A stretch of 64,000 nt of DNA. It comes from Actinokineospora xionganensis. Its GTDB lineage: Bacteria > Actinomycetota > Actinomycetes > Mycobacteriales > Pseudonocardiaceae. The notes below the pieces were generated by a model. It did no database searches and was not told the origin of the DNA. It was given only the letters and a program-made list of their open reading frames with translations. Numbering within the stretch: the first letter of the stretch is position 1; each line of letters opens with the position of its first letter. Below are positions 1 through 8,800 of this stretch, one piece after another. The position numbers and the translations under genes are program-made. The stretch is from contig NZ_JABVED010000015.1 of assembly GCF_014323725.1 (NCBI RefSeq), forward strand, positions 1 through 64,000, written 5' to 3'.

Positions 1-54
1 CCGGAGCTGTGGTGGAGTCGCGCTCCCGCCGCCTCTCGGTCGCGGTGGCTTGAT

Positions 55-3000
55 TCAGGCCGGTTCGGGCTGGGCGGCTGGATCCTTGTCGAAGTAGGGG
101 ATTCTGGCCGCCACCACCGCGGCGATGGCCACGAGGATGGCGCCCTGGGCTGTCGCGCCGTAGGCCCATTCCTGGCCGTGATCCATGAGTCTGCCGAGGA
201 CCGCCGTGACCGTGGCGACCGTCATCCCGGCCGCCGCCAGCGCCATCGAGATCGCGCGGCGGTAGTTGGGGAACAGGCTTCGCAGGAGCAGGCAGGCGAT
301 CAGCAGGACCACCGCGAGCATCCCGCCCATGGTCGCCAGCAGGGCGATCAACGCGACCGGCACCCAGCGTTCGCCCGCGGGTGCCGAGGACAGGTCCGTG
401 CGACGTCGCGCCGGGAGCAGGACCAGGGCGATCAAGCCCAGCACGGCGACCAGGCCGATCAGCAGCCGCAGGCGGTACGACGTGTCGGGGGCGAAGGTCA
501 GGTCGACCGTCACGGGTCCGCCCTCCGGCAGGACCCACGCCTGCTGCCAGCCGTCGACCCTGGTCCGGGGGAGTGGCTGTCCGTCCACTGTGGCTTCCCA
601 GCCGTCGTTCGCGTTCTCCGGCACCGCGAGCACGGACTTCGGGCCCGCCGCCACGGTCAGCGAGCGGGACGCGGCCTCCCACGACTTGATCTCCACCGCC
701 CGCGCGCTGGGCGGCGGTGACGGCAGGTCCACCGGGGTCAGCCACAGGTCCTGGACGACGAAGCTGTCCGACCGGTCGGTGCGCACCTCGTGCTCGTCCG
801 CGCGCAGTTCGACGCCGCCCGCGAGGTCCGCGCACGTGCCCAAGGGCAGGGCCCGGTGGTTGTTCAGGTCGTCAAGGGTGCCGGAAACCGTTGTGGCGTA
901 ATCGAACTGGTCGATCCGCAGGCTGGGGCCAGAACCGCAGGGGACGGTGAAAGGCGTGTCGGCGCCGATTCTCGGCAGGTCGACGCCCGCAAGGGTGACG
1001 GTGCTGATGCCTGCGGGCTTGGCCTGCCCGTCGTCGTGTCGGGTGATCTTGATTTCCATCCGGTCCGTCGTGCCGTGGTAGTCCACGGTGCCGTCGGTGA
1101 ACACCGGCAGCCGCACCGTTCCGGCGGTGGTCTGGATCTCCACTTCGGACGGTGGGATGGCGCCGGACTCGGGCAGGGTGGCCAGGCTCAGGCCGCTGAT
1201 GGCGGTTTCCCTGTCCCACTTCAGCCGCAGGACCGGATGCAGATCCGTGTAGTCGGCGATCCAGGTCGTCGCCGGGTCGTCGTCGACCGCGGCCAGCGGG
1301 CCCGCCGCAGGGTCGCCCGCGAGTTGGGTGGACGCCGACACTTCGAGGCCGGGGACCCGGATCGGGGCGCGGGCGCCCGCGGCGGGCAGGACCCGGCCGG
1401 AGACGGTGTAGGTGGCGTCGGTGGACGTGCGGAACAGGCGGTGCACGCCGTCCGGCTCCTCACCGAAGCGGGTCAGGCCGGGATCGCAGCGGGTCTTGTC
1501 CTCCTCGCGCACGCACGAGTAGCTGGGCAGCGCGCCCCGGGTGAAGGCGAAAGCCGTGCGCTGGTCGGGCTTCGGCGCCACGTCGGCCGGGACGCGCAGG
1601 GCGCGCTGGGCCTCGACGCCGGGGATGGTGATCTCGGCGATGCCCGCGTTGCCGGTGGTCCGGCCCGCCGCGACACCCAGGATGGTGACGCGCACGGTGC
1701 TGGTGAGGCCCGGGGCCACGGTGAACAGCTGCGAGTCCTGCCCGCGTTCGACCTCGCGGATCACCGAGCCCTTGTCGGTGGTGATCTGCACGCTGGTGAC
1801 CGGCCAGCCCAGGCGGGAGTCGTCGACCACGCGCAGCGCGATCCGGTCGACCATGCGCGGGGTGTCGAGCTCCACCTCCAGCCACTGGCCCGCGGGGCCG
1901 CGCAGGCTGGAGGACTGCCAGGCGGTGTACGGGTCGCCGTCGATCGCGGCGAACGGCATCGACGACGGGTCGGAGCCGCGGACCGCGTCGGCGAAGCTGG
2001 CCGCCGAGGACGCCGTGACCCCGCGGATCCCGCGGTAGGTGGCCAGCGTCCGGTGCTCGATGCCCTCGAACGGCACCACATCGATCGCCGGCCGCACCTG
2101 GCGGGCCTTCTCGCCCTCGGTCATGGTCTGGCTCAGGTTGTCGCGCACCCGGCCGACGTTGCGCTCGCGGTAGCGCAGACCATCGGTGACCAGCCAGTCC
2201 CGTGCGTCCGGCGCGCCGCCGTCGCCCGCCATGACGGTCGGCCGGGTCGGGTCGAGCTGTCCGGAGTCGAGCAGCGGCAGCAGCGACTCGGGCCCGCCGC
2301 TGACCGTGGCGACCTGGTCGCTGGGCATGGCCACCGCGAGTGGCACGGTCCGCATGACCTCGTAGACCTCGATCGCCCGCGCCGCGGGCGCGTGCTCGTC
2401 GATGCCGCTCGTGCCCGCGCGAACCTCCGGGCCGAACCCGGCGACCTTCTCGATCCCCGGTGACCCGCGCAGCGCCGAACGCAGCATCGACAGCGGTGGC
2501 GCGCCGGTGGCGGACCGGTCGATGTCGTTGCGCAGCAGCAGGAACCGGTGCCCGGAGCGGGCCAGGAAGTCGGCCAGGCCGGGTGCCCCGCGGCCGTCGG
2601 CCAGCGCGTCCTCCACGGCGTCCATCAGGCGGGTGTTGCCCTCGGAGCCCAGTGGGATCTGGCTGCGCAGCGCCCACGGCGAGCGCGCCAGCGACTGCGC
2701 GGGCTCGTCGATCGTCCGGCCCCACGTGTACTCGCCGAACCCGGTGCCGGGGATCAGCAGCGTCCGCGCGTCCTTGTCCTCGTCGGCGAGCCAGGTCATC
2801 GCCGTGCGCCAGTAATCCGGCACCTCGTCCCAGCCGGGCCCCGGCCGCAGGGTGAACAGCCACGCGGGGGCCGCGGTGATCAGCACCAGCAGGAACCCCA
2901 CGGCGAGCCGGGCGCGCGTCGCCCACAGCCCGGAGGCCTTGCGGGCCAGGCCGGGCAGCCGCCCGGAGATCGCGTGCATGAAGCCGAGCACCAGCGGCAG

Positions 3001-4143
3001 CCGAAGGCCCGGCTCGAACTTGTGCACGTTGCGCAGCGGCGCGAGCGGCCCGTCGAGCAGGGCCCGGACCGACTCGGAGAACGGGCTGTCGAGGGTGCCG
3101 ACGTAGCCGATGGTCAGGAAGGTGACACCGGCGACGACGCCGAGGGTGAGGAACAGCCGCTCCGGTAGCCGCGACCGCACCAGCCCGAGCAGCCCGATCG
3201 CCGCGACCACACCCGTGGCCAGCATCAGGATCGGGTTGTCGATCAGCATGAACCCCGACGGCCACCACGGCGTGCCCTGCACGACGTAGGCCACCCACTG
3301 GTTCGTCCCGCGCAGCACCTGGAACAGCGAGGTCGGCGTGGTCGTGTTCGTCGCCGACTCGACGTAGTCGACGAACGGGAGGCTGTACTCGCCGAGCAGG
3401 GCCAGCGGCAGGAACCACCACAGGACCGCCAGGAGGACGCAGCCGAACCACCACAGCACCAGCCGCACGTGCTCGCGCGTCCACTGCCGGGTGAGCAGCC
3501 ACAGGCCGGGCAGCACCAGGGCGAGGACCACGACCGCGCCGTTGACCCCGCCCATGCAGACGATCGCCAGCGCCGAGAGCCCGGCCGCGCGCCGGGGCGA
3601 GCCGATGCGCTCCACGCGGATCAGCGGCAGCAGCACCCACGGCAGCATGACCGCGGCGAGCATCTCCGCCGACAGCGGACCGATCTCGGTGAGCATCCGC
3701 GGCGCCAGCGCGTAGGCCAGTCCGCCGAGGTACCGCGCGGGCTCGGTGCCGATGCGCAGCGACCGGGCCACGGCCAGGACACCGCCGAAGGCCAGGCACA
3801 ACAGCAGACCACACCACAGCCGCTGCACGACCCACGGTGGCAGCCCGACGGCTTGACCCAGCGCGAAGAACGGGCCCATCGGGAACAGGTAGCCGTAGGC
3901 CTGGTTCTGCAACTCGCCGCCGGTCGCGGCCGGGTTCCACAGGTGCAGCGCGCGGCCGAGGAACGCGATGGGGTCGACGGCGAGGTCGAGCTTGGTGTCG
4001 AACGTGGTCCGGCCGGGCCGCTGCAGGAACGACAGCAGCATCAGACCCGCCATCACCCAGGCGGTGAGGCTGCGCGGCAGACCGGCCAGCCACGCGCGGA
4101 TCCGCGCCGGCCGACCCTGGGTCGGTTCCCGCGTGCTTGCCAT
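55..4143 (-). CDS. AftD-like alpha-(1->3)-arabinofuranosyltransferase (GT-C, DUF3367)
   Basis: A 1362-aa polytopic protein whose N-terminal third has about ten hydrophobic segments separated by short loops, typical of GT-C enzymes that use a polyprenyl-phosphate arabinose donor. The long middle region contains two stretches that look like discoidin/F5-8 type C carbohydrate-binding modules (around residues 720-860 and 950-1080). Further hydrophobic segments close the C-terminus (about 1240-1350). This architecture and length match actinobacterial AftD, which adds alpha-1,3-arabinofuranose branches to arabinogalactan at the outer membrane face. No purine-rich ribosome site precedes the ATG, but TAACAT lies 7 nt upstream, so the message may be leaderless. 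It heads a minus-strand envelope block. Function is inferred from family resemblance. Confidence 0.85.
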   Translation of the reverse strand: MASTREPTQGRPARIRAWLAGLPRSLTAWVMAGLMLLSFLQRPGRTTFDTKLDLAVDPIAFLGRALHLWNPAATGGELQNQAYGYLFPMGPFFALGQAVGLPPWVVQRLWCGLLLCLAFGGVLAVARSLRIGTEPARYLGGLAYALAPRMLTEIGPLSAEMLAAVMLPWVLLPLIRVERIGSPRRAAGLSALAIVCMGGVNGAVVVLALVLPGLWLLTRQWTREHVRLVLWWFGCVLLAVLWWFLPLALLGEYSLPFVDYVESATNTTTPTSLFQVLRGTNQWVAYVVQGTPWWPSGFMLIDNPILMLATGVVAAIGLLGLVRSRLPERLFLTLGVVAGVTFLTIGYVGTLDSPFSESVRALLDGPLAPLRNVHKFEPGLRLPLVLGFMHAISGRLPGLARKASGLWATRARLAVGFLLVLITAAPAWLFTLRPGPGWDEVPDYWRTAMTWLADEDKDARTLLIPGTGFGEYTWGRTIDEPAQSLARSPWALRSQIPLGSEGNTRLMDAVEDALADGRGAPGLADFLARSGHRFLLLRNDIDRSATGAPPLSMLRSALRGSPGIEKVAGFGPEVRAGTSGIDEHAPAARAIEVYEVMRTVPLAVAMPSDQVATVSGGPESLLPLLDSGQLDPTRPTVMAGDGGAPDARDWLVTDGLRYRERNVGRVRDNLSQTMTEGEKARQVRPAIDVVPFEGIEHRTLATYRGIRGVTASSAASFADAVRGSDPSSMPFAAIDGDPYTAWQSSSLRGPAGQWLEVELDTPRMVDRIALRVVDDSRLGWPVTSVQITTDKGSVIREVERGQDSQLFTVAPGLTSTVRVTILGVAAGRTTGNAGIAEITIPGVEAQRALRVPADVAPKPDQRTAFAFTRGALPSYSCVREEDKTRCDPGLTRFGEEPDGVHRLFRTSTDATYTVSGRVLPAAGARAPIRVPGLEVSASTQLAGDPAAGPLAAVDDDPATTWIADYTDLHPVLRLKWDRETAISGLSLATLPESGAIPPSEVEIQTTAGTVRLPVFTDGTVDYHGTTDRMEIKITRHDDGQAKPAGISTVTLAGVDLPRIGADTPFTVPCGSGPSLRIDQFDYATTVSGTLDDLNNHRALPLGTCADLAGGVELRADEHEVRTDRSDSFVVQDLWLTPVDLPSPPPSARAVEIKSWEAASRSLTVAAGPKSVLAVPENANDGWEATVDGQPLPRTRVDGWQQAWVLPEGGPVTVDLTFAPDTSYRLRLLIGLVAVLGLIALVLLPARRRTDLSSAPAGERWVPVALIALLATMGGMLAVVLLIACLLLRSLFPNYRRAISMALAAAGMTVATVTAVLGRLMDHGQEWAYGATAQGAILVAIAAVVAARIPYFDKDPAAQPEPA

Positions 4144-4178
4144 CGGAGGGATGTTAGGCCGAACCGCCTGCTCAGTGC

Positions 4179-4925
4179 TCAGTCGTGCCGCCCCAGCTTG
4201 CGGATCACGTAGCGGCTTGACTGCCAGTGCGTCTCCGGCTCATCGGTGGTGATCGCCGCGACGATCTCGGCGCCGTGCATGGACACCACGGCCGCGACCT
4301 TGGCGGGCGGCAGCGCGGTCATCCGCATCGGCGCGGGGTAGCGCAGCACGAGCTTCTGGCCGAGCCGCACCATCCGGTACGGCGCCAGCCGCCAGATCGT
4401 GCCCTTGAGTGTCCACAGCGGACGGCTCGTGCACTGCAGGACGGCCACGGCGCCGGGCCGCAGGACCCGGACGAACTCGCCCAGGTAGTCGGCGATGACC
4501 TTGGCGGGCAGGTGTTGCAGAACCAGCTCCGAGTACACCAGGTCGAAGCTGTTGCTGGTGAACACGTGCAGGTCGGGCACCTCGTTGAGGACGAACTGGC
4601 ACTTGCCGTCGGAGCGGTCGAGCGCGCGGGCGGTCTCCAGCATCGGCACCGACACATCCACGCCGACCACCTCGTCGGCGTACTCGGCCAGCGCCTGCGA
4701 GAGCCTGCCCGCGCCGCAGCCGAAGTCGAGCACCCGCGACCACTTGGTCGGCAGGCCCAACTGGTGCAGCCAGTCGCGGGCCCGGGCGACGTCGCGTCTG
4801 CCCAGTTCCAGGAAGTCGTCGACCTCCCAGCGGCCGCCGCGCTTGTCGTTGGCGACGTGCACCGCCCACAGCGAGTCCCGCGCGCCCAACTCGGTCCAGT
4901 CGCGTCTGACTTCCTCGAAACTCAA
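4179..4925 (-). CDS. class I SAM-dependent methyltransferase
   Basis: A Rossmann methyltransferase of about 248 aa. Motif I reads VLDFGCGAGRLSQAL, followed by an acidic strand end (VVGVDVS) and the post-motif segment FDLVYSELVLQHL. The substrate is unknown; position next to AftD and exported proteins hints at an envelope small-molecule or lipid role, which is only inference. The chosen start is TTG at 4925, 11 nt after the stop of the upstream gene and preceded by GAGGGAC, which suits translational re-initiation. A GTG at 4961 would give 12 extra residues and overlap the upstream gene by 25 nt. The open frame continues far upstream, but that part is a shadow of the VWA gene. Confidence 0.8.
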   Translation of the reverse strand: MSFEEVRRDWTELGARDSLWAVHVANDKRGGRWEVDDFLELGRRDVARARDWLHQLGLPTKWSRVLDFGCGAGRLSQALAEYADEVVGVDVSVPMLETARALDRSDGKCQFVLNEVPDLHVFTSNSFDLVYSELVLQHLPAKVIADYLGEFVRVLRPGAVAVLQCTSRPLWTLKGTIWRLAPYRMVRLGQKLVLRYPAPMRMTALPPAKVAAVVSMHGAEIVAAITTDEPETHWQSSRYVIRKLGRHD

Positions 4926-4936
4926 ATGTCCGTCCC

Positions 4937-6643
4937 TCAGCTTCCGGGCGTGGGCTTGCACGCGGGCGGTTGGCACAGGAGCTTGCTCAGCGCGGCGTAG
5001 AAGATCTCCGCGATCTTGGAGGGGTCCGGGGTGGAGAAGGCCTGGCCGTCGGTCGCGGCGCTGATGGCCTGCAACTCGCCGACGTCGATGTCGGGGCCGA
5101 TGCCGATGCCGATGACCGCGATCGGGCGCTTGGGGTCGGCCAGGGCGGCGAGTTCGGTGAGCAGCTGCTCGCGGCTGATGCCGTCGCGGTCCTCGTTCTT
5201 GCCGTCGGTCATGACGACGACCAGGTTGATCCGCCCGGGCTCCCAGTTCTGCCGGGCGGCCTTGTAGGCGGCGAGCGTGCTGTCGTAGAGCCCAGTCGCG
5301 CCCTTGGTCTGGTTCTCGATGCTCCGCACGGTCGGGATGGCGTTCGCCGCGAGGTGGTCGCTGACCGGGCGGACCGGAAGCAGCTCCCGGTAGTCCTTGT
5401 CGCCGTCGAGGTTGGTGGAGAAGACCCAGAGGCCGATCTTGGTGGTGCCCTTGAACAGCCGGATGCCCAGTTCGGCCGCGTCCAGGGTGACCGCCATCCG
5501 GGTCCGCCCGGTGCCGGGCACCTGTTCGGCCATCGACCCGGACACGTCGAGCAGGACCTGGATGCGGGCGCTGAGGTTCACCCCGGCCCACTCGTTGAGC
5601 ACCCGGTCGACCTCGTCGGGGGCGGGCAGCGGGACCGGCGCGGCCGCTTCGGCGGTGACGCGCTTGTCCTGCGACCGGTCGCGCAGGACGTCCCCCGCCG
5701 GGCCGCGGAAGCCCGCCGCGCCGAGGAGTTCGCGCGCGGATGGGGCGAGCATCCTGGACAGGAACCGTTCCGCCACCGTGCGTTTCTCGCCCGTCGTGCC
5801 GGGCAGCACGACATACGGGTAGTCCAGCGACGGCGGGGCGGGGTCGGCGTACGCGGCGACGAGCTTGGTCGAGCTCTGCTTGACGTTGTGCCGCAGCACC
5901 GCGGTCTCCGAACTCGGGAACGCCGAGAGCGGCGGATGCGGGCTGGTGGTGCCGGGCAGCCGGGCGAACAGGTCCGAGGACTGGGCCACGGTGTTGGCGG
6001 AGAGCTTGCGCAGCAGTGATGTCGTGGTCGCGCCTGTTGTCTCAGTGGCGGCGTTGCTTTTGGGCTCCGCGAGCAGGAACAGGGTCGACGCGCCGATGGG
6101 GTCGCGGGCCGGGTCGGGGAAGCCGAGTGACTCCAGGACCTTGTTGTCGGCCATCACATCGGACCAGGTCGGGCGGGTCGCGGGCCAGCCGAACTGGCCC
6201 GCCAGGTCGTCAGTGAGGGCGATGACCACCGGTGAGGACGCGATCCGCGTGCCTTCGATCGGGGTCTGCCACGCGCCGTTGGACTGCGCGCGGCGCAGCC
6301 AGAGCGCGGACTCGGGGATCCACACGTCGGGCGGCTCGGAGCCGTCGGACACCGCGAGCGACTCGGCGACCCCCGAGGACTCCCGGCTGGTGACGCGCAC
6401 GTCGTAGCAGTCCTCGCCCGCTTCGAGGATGTCGCGGCCGACCTGGGTGATGACGGGCGCGATGTCCGGCGACGCGGCGACGGTCAGGGAGGTGACCCGC
6501 TCGCAGTCCGAGGCGCCGAGGGTGTCCCGGAGGAAGTCGAAACTGAGCCAGCCCACCAGGGCGGCGACGAAGAGGAGGCTCAGCGCCACGACCGACGACC
6601 GTTGCGTCGCCGCACGGCCACCGCCCGGCGAGTGTCGCCCCAT
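4937..6643 (-). CDS. membrane-anchored substrate-binding and VWA domain protein (copy 1)
   Basis: A 568-aa protein with a short basic N-terminus and one membrane segment (about residues 18-36). Residues 50-330 resemble a periplasmic solute-binding fold of the ModA/SBP type. The C-terminal von Willebrand factor A domain has an intact metal-ion site (LLDVSGSMAE, Asp366-Ser368-Ser370) and a second acidic motif in VVVMTDGKNED. VWA domains bind ligands through a divalent cation, so this is probably a surface binding or scaffolding protein; the ligand is unknown. GGAGGAGG sits just before the ATG. The gene at 8801-10489 is a paralogue with the same order and length. It is coupled to the downstream methyltransferase. 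Confidence 0.82.
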   Translation of the reverse strand: MGRHSPGGGRAATQRSSVVALSLLFVAALVGWLSFDFLRDTLGASDCERVTSLTVAASPDIAPVITQVGRDILEAGEDCYDVRVTSRESSGVAESLAVSDGSEPPDVWIPESALWLRRAQSNGAWQTPIEGTRIASSPVVIALTDDLAGQFGWPATRPTWSDVMADNKVLESLGFPDPARDPIGASTLFLLAEPKSNAATETTGATTTSLLRKLSANTVAQSSDLFARLPGTTSPHPPLSAFPSSETAVLRHNVKQSSTKLVAAYADPAPPSLDYPYVVLPGTTGEKRTVAERFLSRMLAPSARELLGAAGFRGPAGDVLRDRSQDKRVTAEAAAPVPLPAPDEVDRVLNEWAGVNLSARIQVLLDVSGSMAEQVPGTGRTRMAVTLDAAELGIRLFKGTTKIGLWVFSTNLDGDKDYRELLPVRPVSDHLAANAIPTVRSIENQTKGATGLYDSTLAAYKAARQNWEPGRINLVVVMTDGKNEDRDGISREQLLTELAALADPKRPIAVIGIGIGPDIDVGELQAISAATDGQAFSTPDPSKIAEIFYAALSKLLCQPPACKPTPGS

Positions 6644-6654
6644 CCTCGATCCTC

Positions 6655-6708
6655 CTCCGACGCTTTCGTCGGAAGATACCCGCTATTTCATTCGCAATGA
6701 AGCGAATG
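6655..6708. promoter_or_regulatory. two small inverted repeats in the leader of the first VWA gene
   Basis: TCCGACG-cttt-CGTCGGA and CATTCGC-aatgaa-GCGAATG lie side by side in an AT-richer 147-bp gap upstream of the VWA gene and downstream of the membrane-protein gene. They could be leader hairpins or operators. The sequence does not decide which. Confidence 0.35.
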
Positions 6709-6790
6709 TGCCATTTGGCGCAATTGTGATCGGGCGGTCGAATTTGATTGTCGACGGGAACAAGGCGCATTGTTCGCCAGAACAACGGGA

Positions 6791-8602
6791 CTATACAAGT
6801 GGCTCCCCGATGACCACTCCGACCAGGCAGGCGGTGGTCGCCCCAGGTGCCCGGCGGAGATCGATCCGGTCGAATTCGGTCTCGGTGACCAATTGCAGCA
6901 AATGCACACCCTCGTGTAGTGGGAGGGTGAATGACGCGGCGCCCGCGTTGATCGTCACGGGTCCGGCGGCGGAGGTGAAGTACTCCAGTCGGATCAGCCG
7001 TTTGCCCTTCACCGGACCGGACAGGGGCACGAGGGTCGTCTGGTCGGTGACCGGGTAGCCGCACTCGGGCACCGGGCCCGGCTTACCGTAGACGGCGTTG
7101 ACGACGCCCTTGACCTCCCGCGGCCTGCCCTCGCCGTCGAGCATGAAGATGGTCGGGGTCGGCTCGTCGAACCTGGGCGCGTCGGGGAGCAGACCGACCA
7201 CCCGCGACGCCCGGCCCTGGTCGCCGAACCAGTAGATCATCACGTTGCTCGGCACGGACGCGTCGTAGACGACCATGTCCGGCCGCTGCCGAAGCGCCGC
7301 CCCCGCGGTCTCGACGTAGGCGCGGGAAGCCGGGAACTGCAGGTTGGGGGAGAGCCGCACGGTGCTCACCGTGGCCCCGGCCAGCAGCACAGCGGTCAAC
7401 GCGACCAGCCCGACGCGCAGGGAGCGGCCGGGGATCCGGGCGGGTCGGGTGCCGTCCGCGCCCAGGGGCGGCAGGTAGGCGAACGCCGCGCACAGCACGA
7501 GGACCGGGACGGCGTCGGCGATGTAGCGGATGTCCAGGCCGATCAGTGGGCCGATCAGCGGCATCCGGGCCAGGGCCACCAGGACGACGTCGACCGCGAG
7601 GTAGCCGGCCAGCAGGGTCCACGCCCAGGCCGCGCGACCCCGGCCGACGACCAGTCCGCCGACCACGAGGGCGAGCGCGGCCAGTCCGCCGAGGAGCTTC
7701 AGCGCGGCCACCGGCTCGGCCAGCGCGGGCGAGCCCTCGAACACCGAGCCCGCCACCGGGAAGCCGAGCGTCGGGGTGAACAGGGTGTCGACCACCATCA
7801 GCCGGGTCAGCTCGACGACCTGCGCGCCGCTGATCTCGGTCTCGTGCAGAGGCGCTGACGCGAGTCCGAAGTAGACGACGGCGTAGACCGCCAGCAGCCC
7901 CAGGTGGACGAGCCACAGCTTGCGGTGCGCGAGCCAGGCCCGGGCGATCCCGGGGCCGAGTAGAACCGTGACGCCGAAGAGCAGGCCGACGAACAGCGCG
8001 GCCTTCTCGAAGAACGCCATGCCCACGACCGTCCACACGAGCGTGAGGATGGCGTCGCGGCGGCGCCCGGCGCGCAGGTAGCCGACGTGGCAGTACAGCG
8101 CGGAGAACATGGCCAGCAGCAACGGAAGCAGCTGCATGGCGTAGGCCCACCACATGGTGGAGGCGAGGATCACCGGGGAGGCCGCGACCGCGCCGAACGG
8201 CAGCAGCAGCGCCGAGCGCGGGCCGAAGCAGCGCACGAGCAGTCGCCAGAACACCACGAGCGCGGCCACATGGATCAGCACCAGCGGAGCCATCGCGACG
8301 GCGAAGTTCAACGGCGCCACCGCGGTGACGACCCAGGCGATGAGGAACAGGCCGGGGGCGATGTGGCCGTTGTAGTTCTGGAACAGGTAACCGACGTCGA
8401 GGGGGCTGCCCTTGGCCGCCAGATAAGTCATCAGGAAGTCGTCGTGCACGAAGAACCCGCCGGAGAGGAACCACAGGTGGATCCCGAACGGCACCCCCGC
8501 GATGACCATCGCCGCGAGCCCGAGCCGCGACGGCAACGGGATGGTCAGGGACCGCGCACGCACGTTCTTGTGCCTGCCGGTCCGGTGTTCGAGCGTGGTC
8601 AA
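6791..8602 (-). CDS. polytopic membrane protein, GT-C glycosyltransferase-like
   Basis: A 603-aa protein with roughly ten to eleven hydrophobic helices over residues 28-430 and a soluble C-terminal domain of about 170 residues. An HDDF motif falls in the first extracytoplasmic loop after helix 1. Many GT-C enzymes (PMT/ArnT-like) carry catalytic acidic residues there, so a lipid-linked sugar transferase is plausible. I cannot assign a substrate and no family signature is certain. The start is TTG at 8602 with an AGGGGG run upstream; no better start is close. It sits between two VWA paralogues, so the three may act together at the cell surface (inference). Confidence 0.65.
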   Translation of the reverse strand: MTTLEHRTGRHKNVRARSLTIPLPSRLGLAAMVIAGVPFGIHLWFLSGGFFVHDDFLMTYLAAKGSPLDVGYLFQNYNGHIAPGLFLIAWVVTAVAPLNFAVAMAPLVLIHVAALVVFWRLLVRCFGPRSALLLPFGAVAASPVILASTMWWAYAMQLLPLLLAMFSALYCHVGYLRAGRRRDAILTLVWTVVGMAFFEKAALFVGLLFGVTVLLGPGIARAWLAHRKLWLVHLGLLAVYAVVYFGLASAPLHETEISGAQVVELTRLMVVDTLFTPTLGFPVAGSVFEGSPALAEPVAALKLLGGLAALALVVGGLVVGRGRAAWAWTLLAGYLAVDVVLVALARMPLIGPLIGLDIRYIADAVPVLVLCAAFAYLPPLGADGTRPARIPGRSLRVGLVALTAVLLAGATVSTVRLSPNLQFPASRAYVETAGAALRQRPDMVVYDASVPSNVMIYWFGDQGRASRVVGLLPDAPRFDEPTPTIFMLDGEGRPREVKGVVNAVYGKPGPVPECGYPVTDQTTLVPLSGPVKGKRLIRLEYFTSAAGPVTINAGAASFTLPLHEGVHLLQLVTETEFDRIDLRRAPGATTACLVGVVIGEPLV

Positions 8603-8704
8603 GGCGAGCGCCCCCTCAATTCAAGCCCCCCGACCCGCGCCTAGTTCACCCGAACGGACCTCGCAGAGCAAACACCGCGAGGTCACGATCCCGGTTTGCA
8701 GCCC

Positions 8705-8797
8705 GCGAGTCCAACGTTCGGAACGACGAGTCCAACGTTCGCGACCGCCGATGCCCGTTCCGAACGTTGGACTCGTTGTTCTGAGCGTTGGACTCGC
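8705..8797. repeat. large inverted repeat built from GAGTCCAACGTTC units
   Basis: Two forward copies of GAGTCCAACGTTC (8707-8719 and 8728-8740) face two reverse copies (8762-8774 exact; 8783-8795 with one mismatch). The arms are about 37 nt each and pair almost perfectly around an 18-20 nt loop. The element lies between the stop of the second VWA gene and the start of the membrane-protein gene, so it may act as a terminator or mRNA-stabilising hairpin. The same unit recurs as direct repeats at 35921-35954, which marks it as a dispersed repeat family. Confidence 0.9.
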
Positions 8798-8800
8798 GAG

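Noticed and set aside
790-2463. 557-aa plus-strand open frame opposite AftD
   Set aside because: Antisense to a clear GT-C enzyme, Gly/Arg/Asp/Val-rich and without motifs; a typical high-GC shadow frame.
1460-4093. 877-aa minus-strand open frame overlapping AftD in another frame
   Set aside because: Arg/Ala/Pro-rich low-complexity translation with no family features; the AftD frame carries real membrane helices.
4925-5591. Upstream extension of the methyltransferase frame
   Set aside because: It is antiparallel-free overlap in another frame of the VWA gene, and the protein pattern before residue HLSFEE is low complexity.
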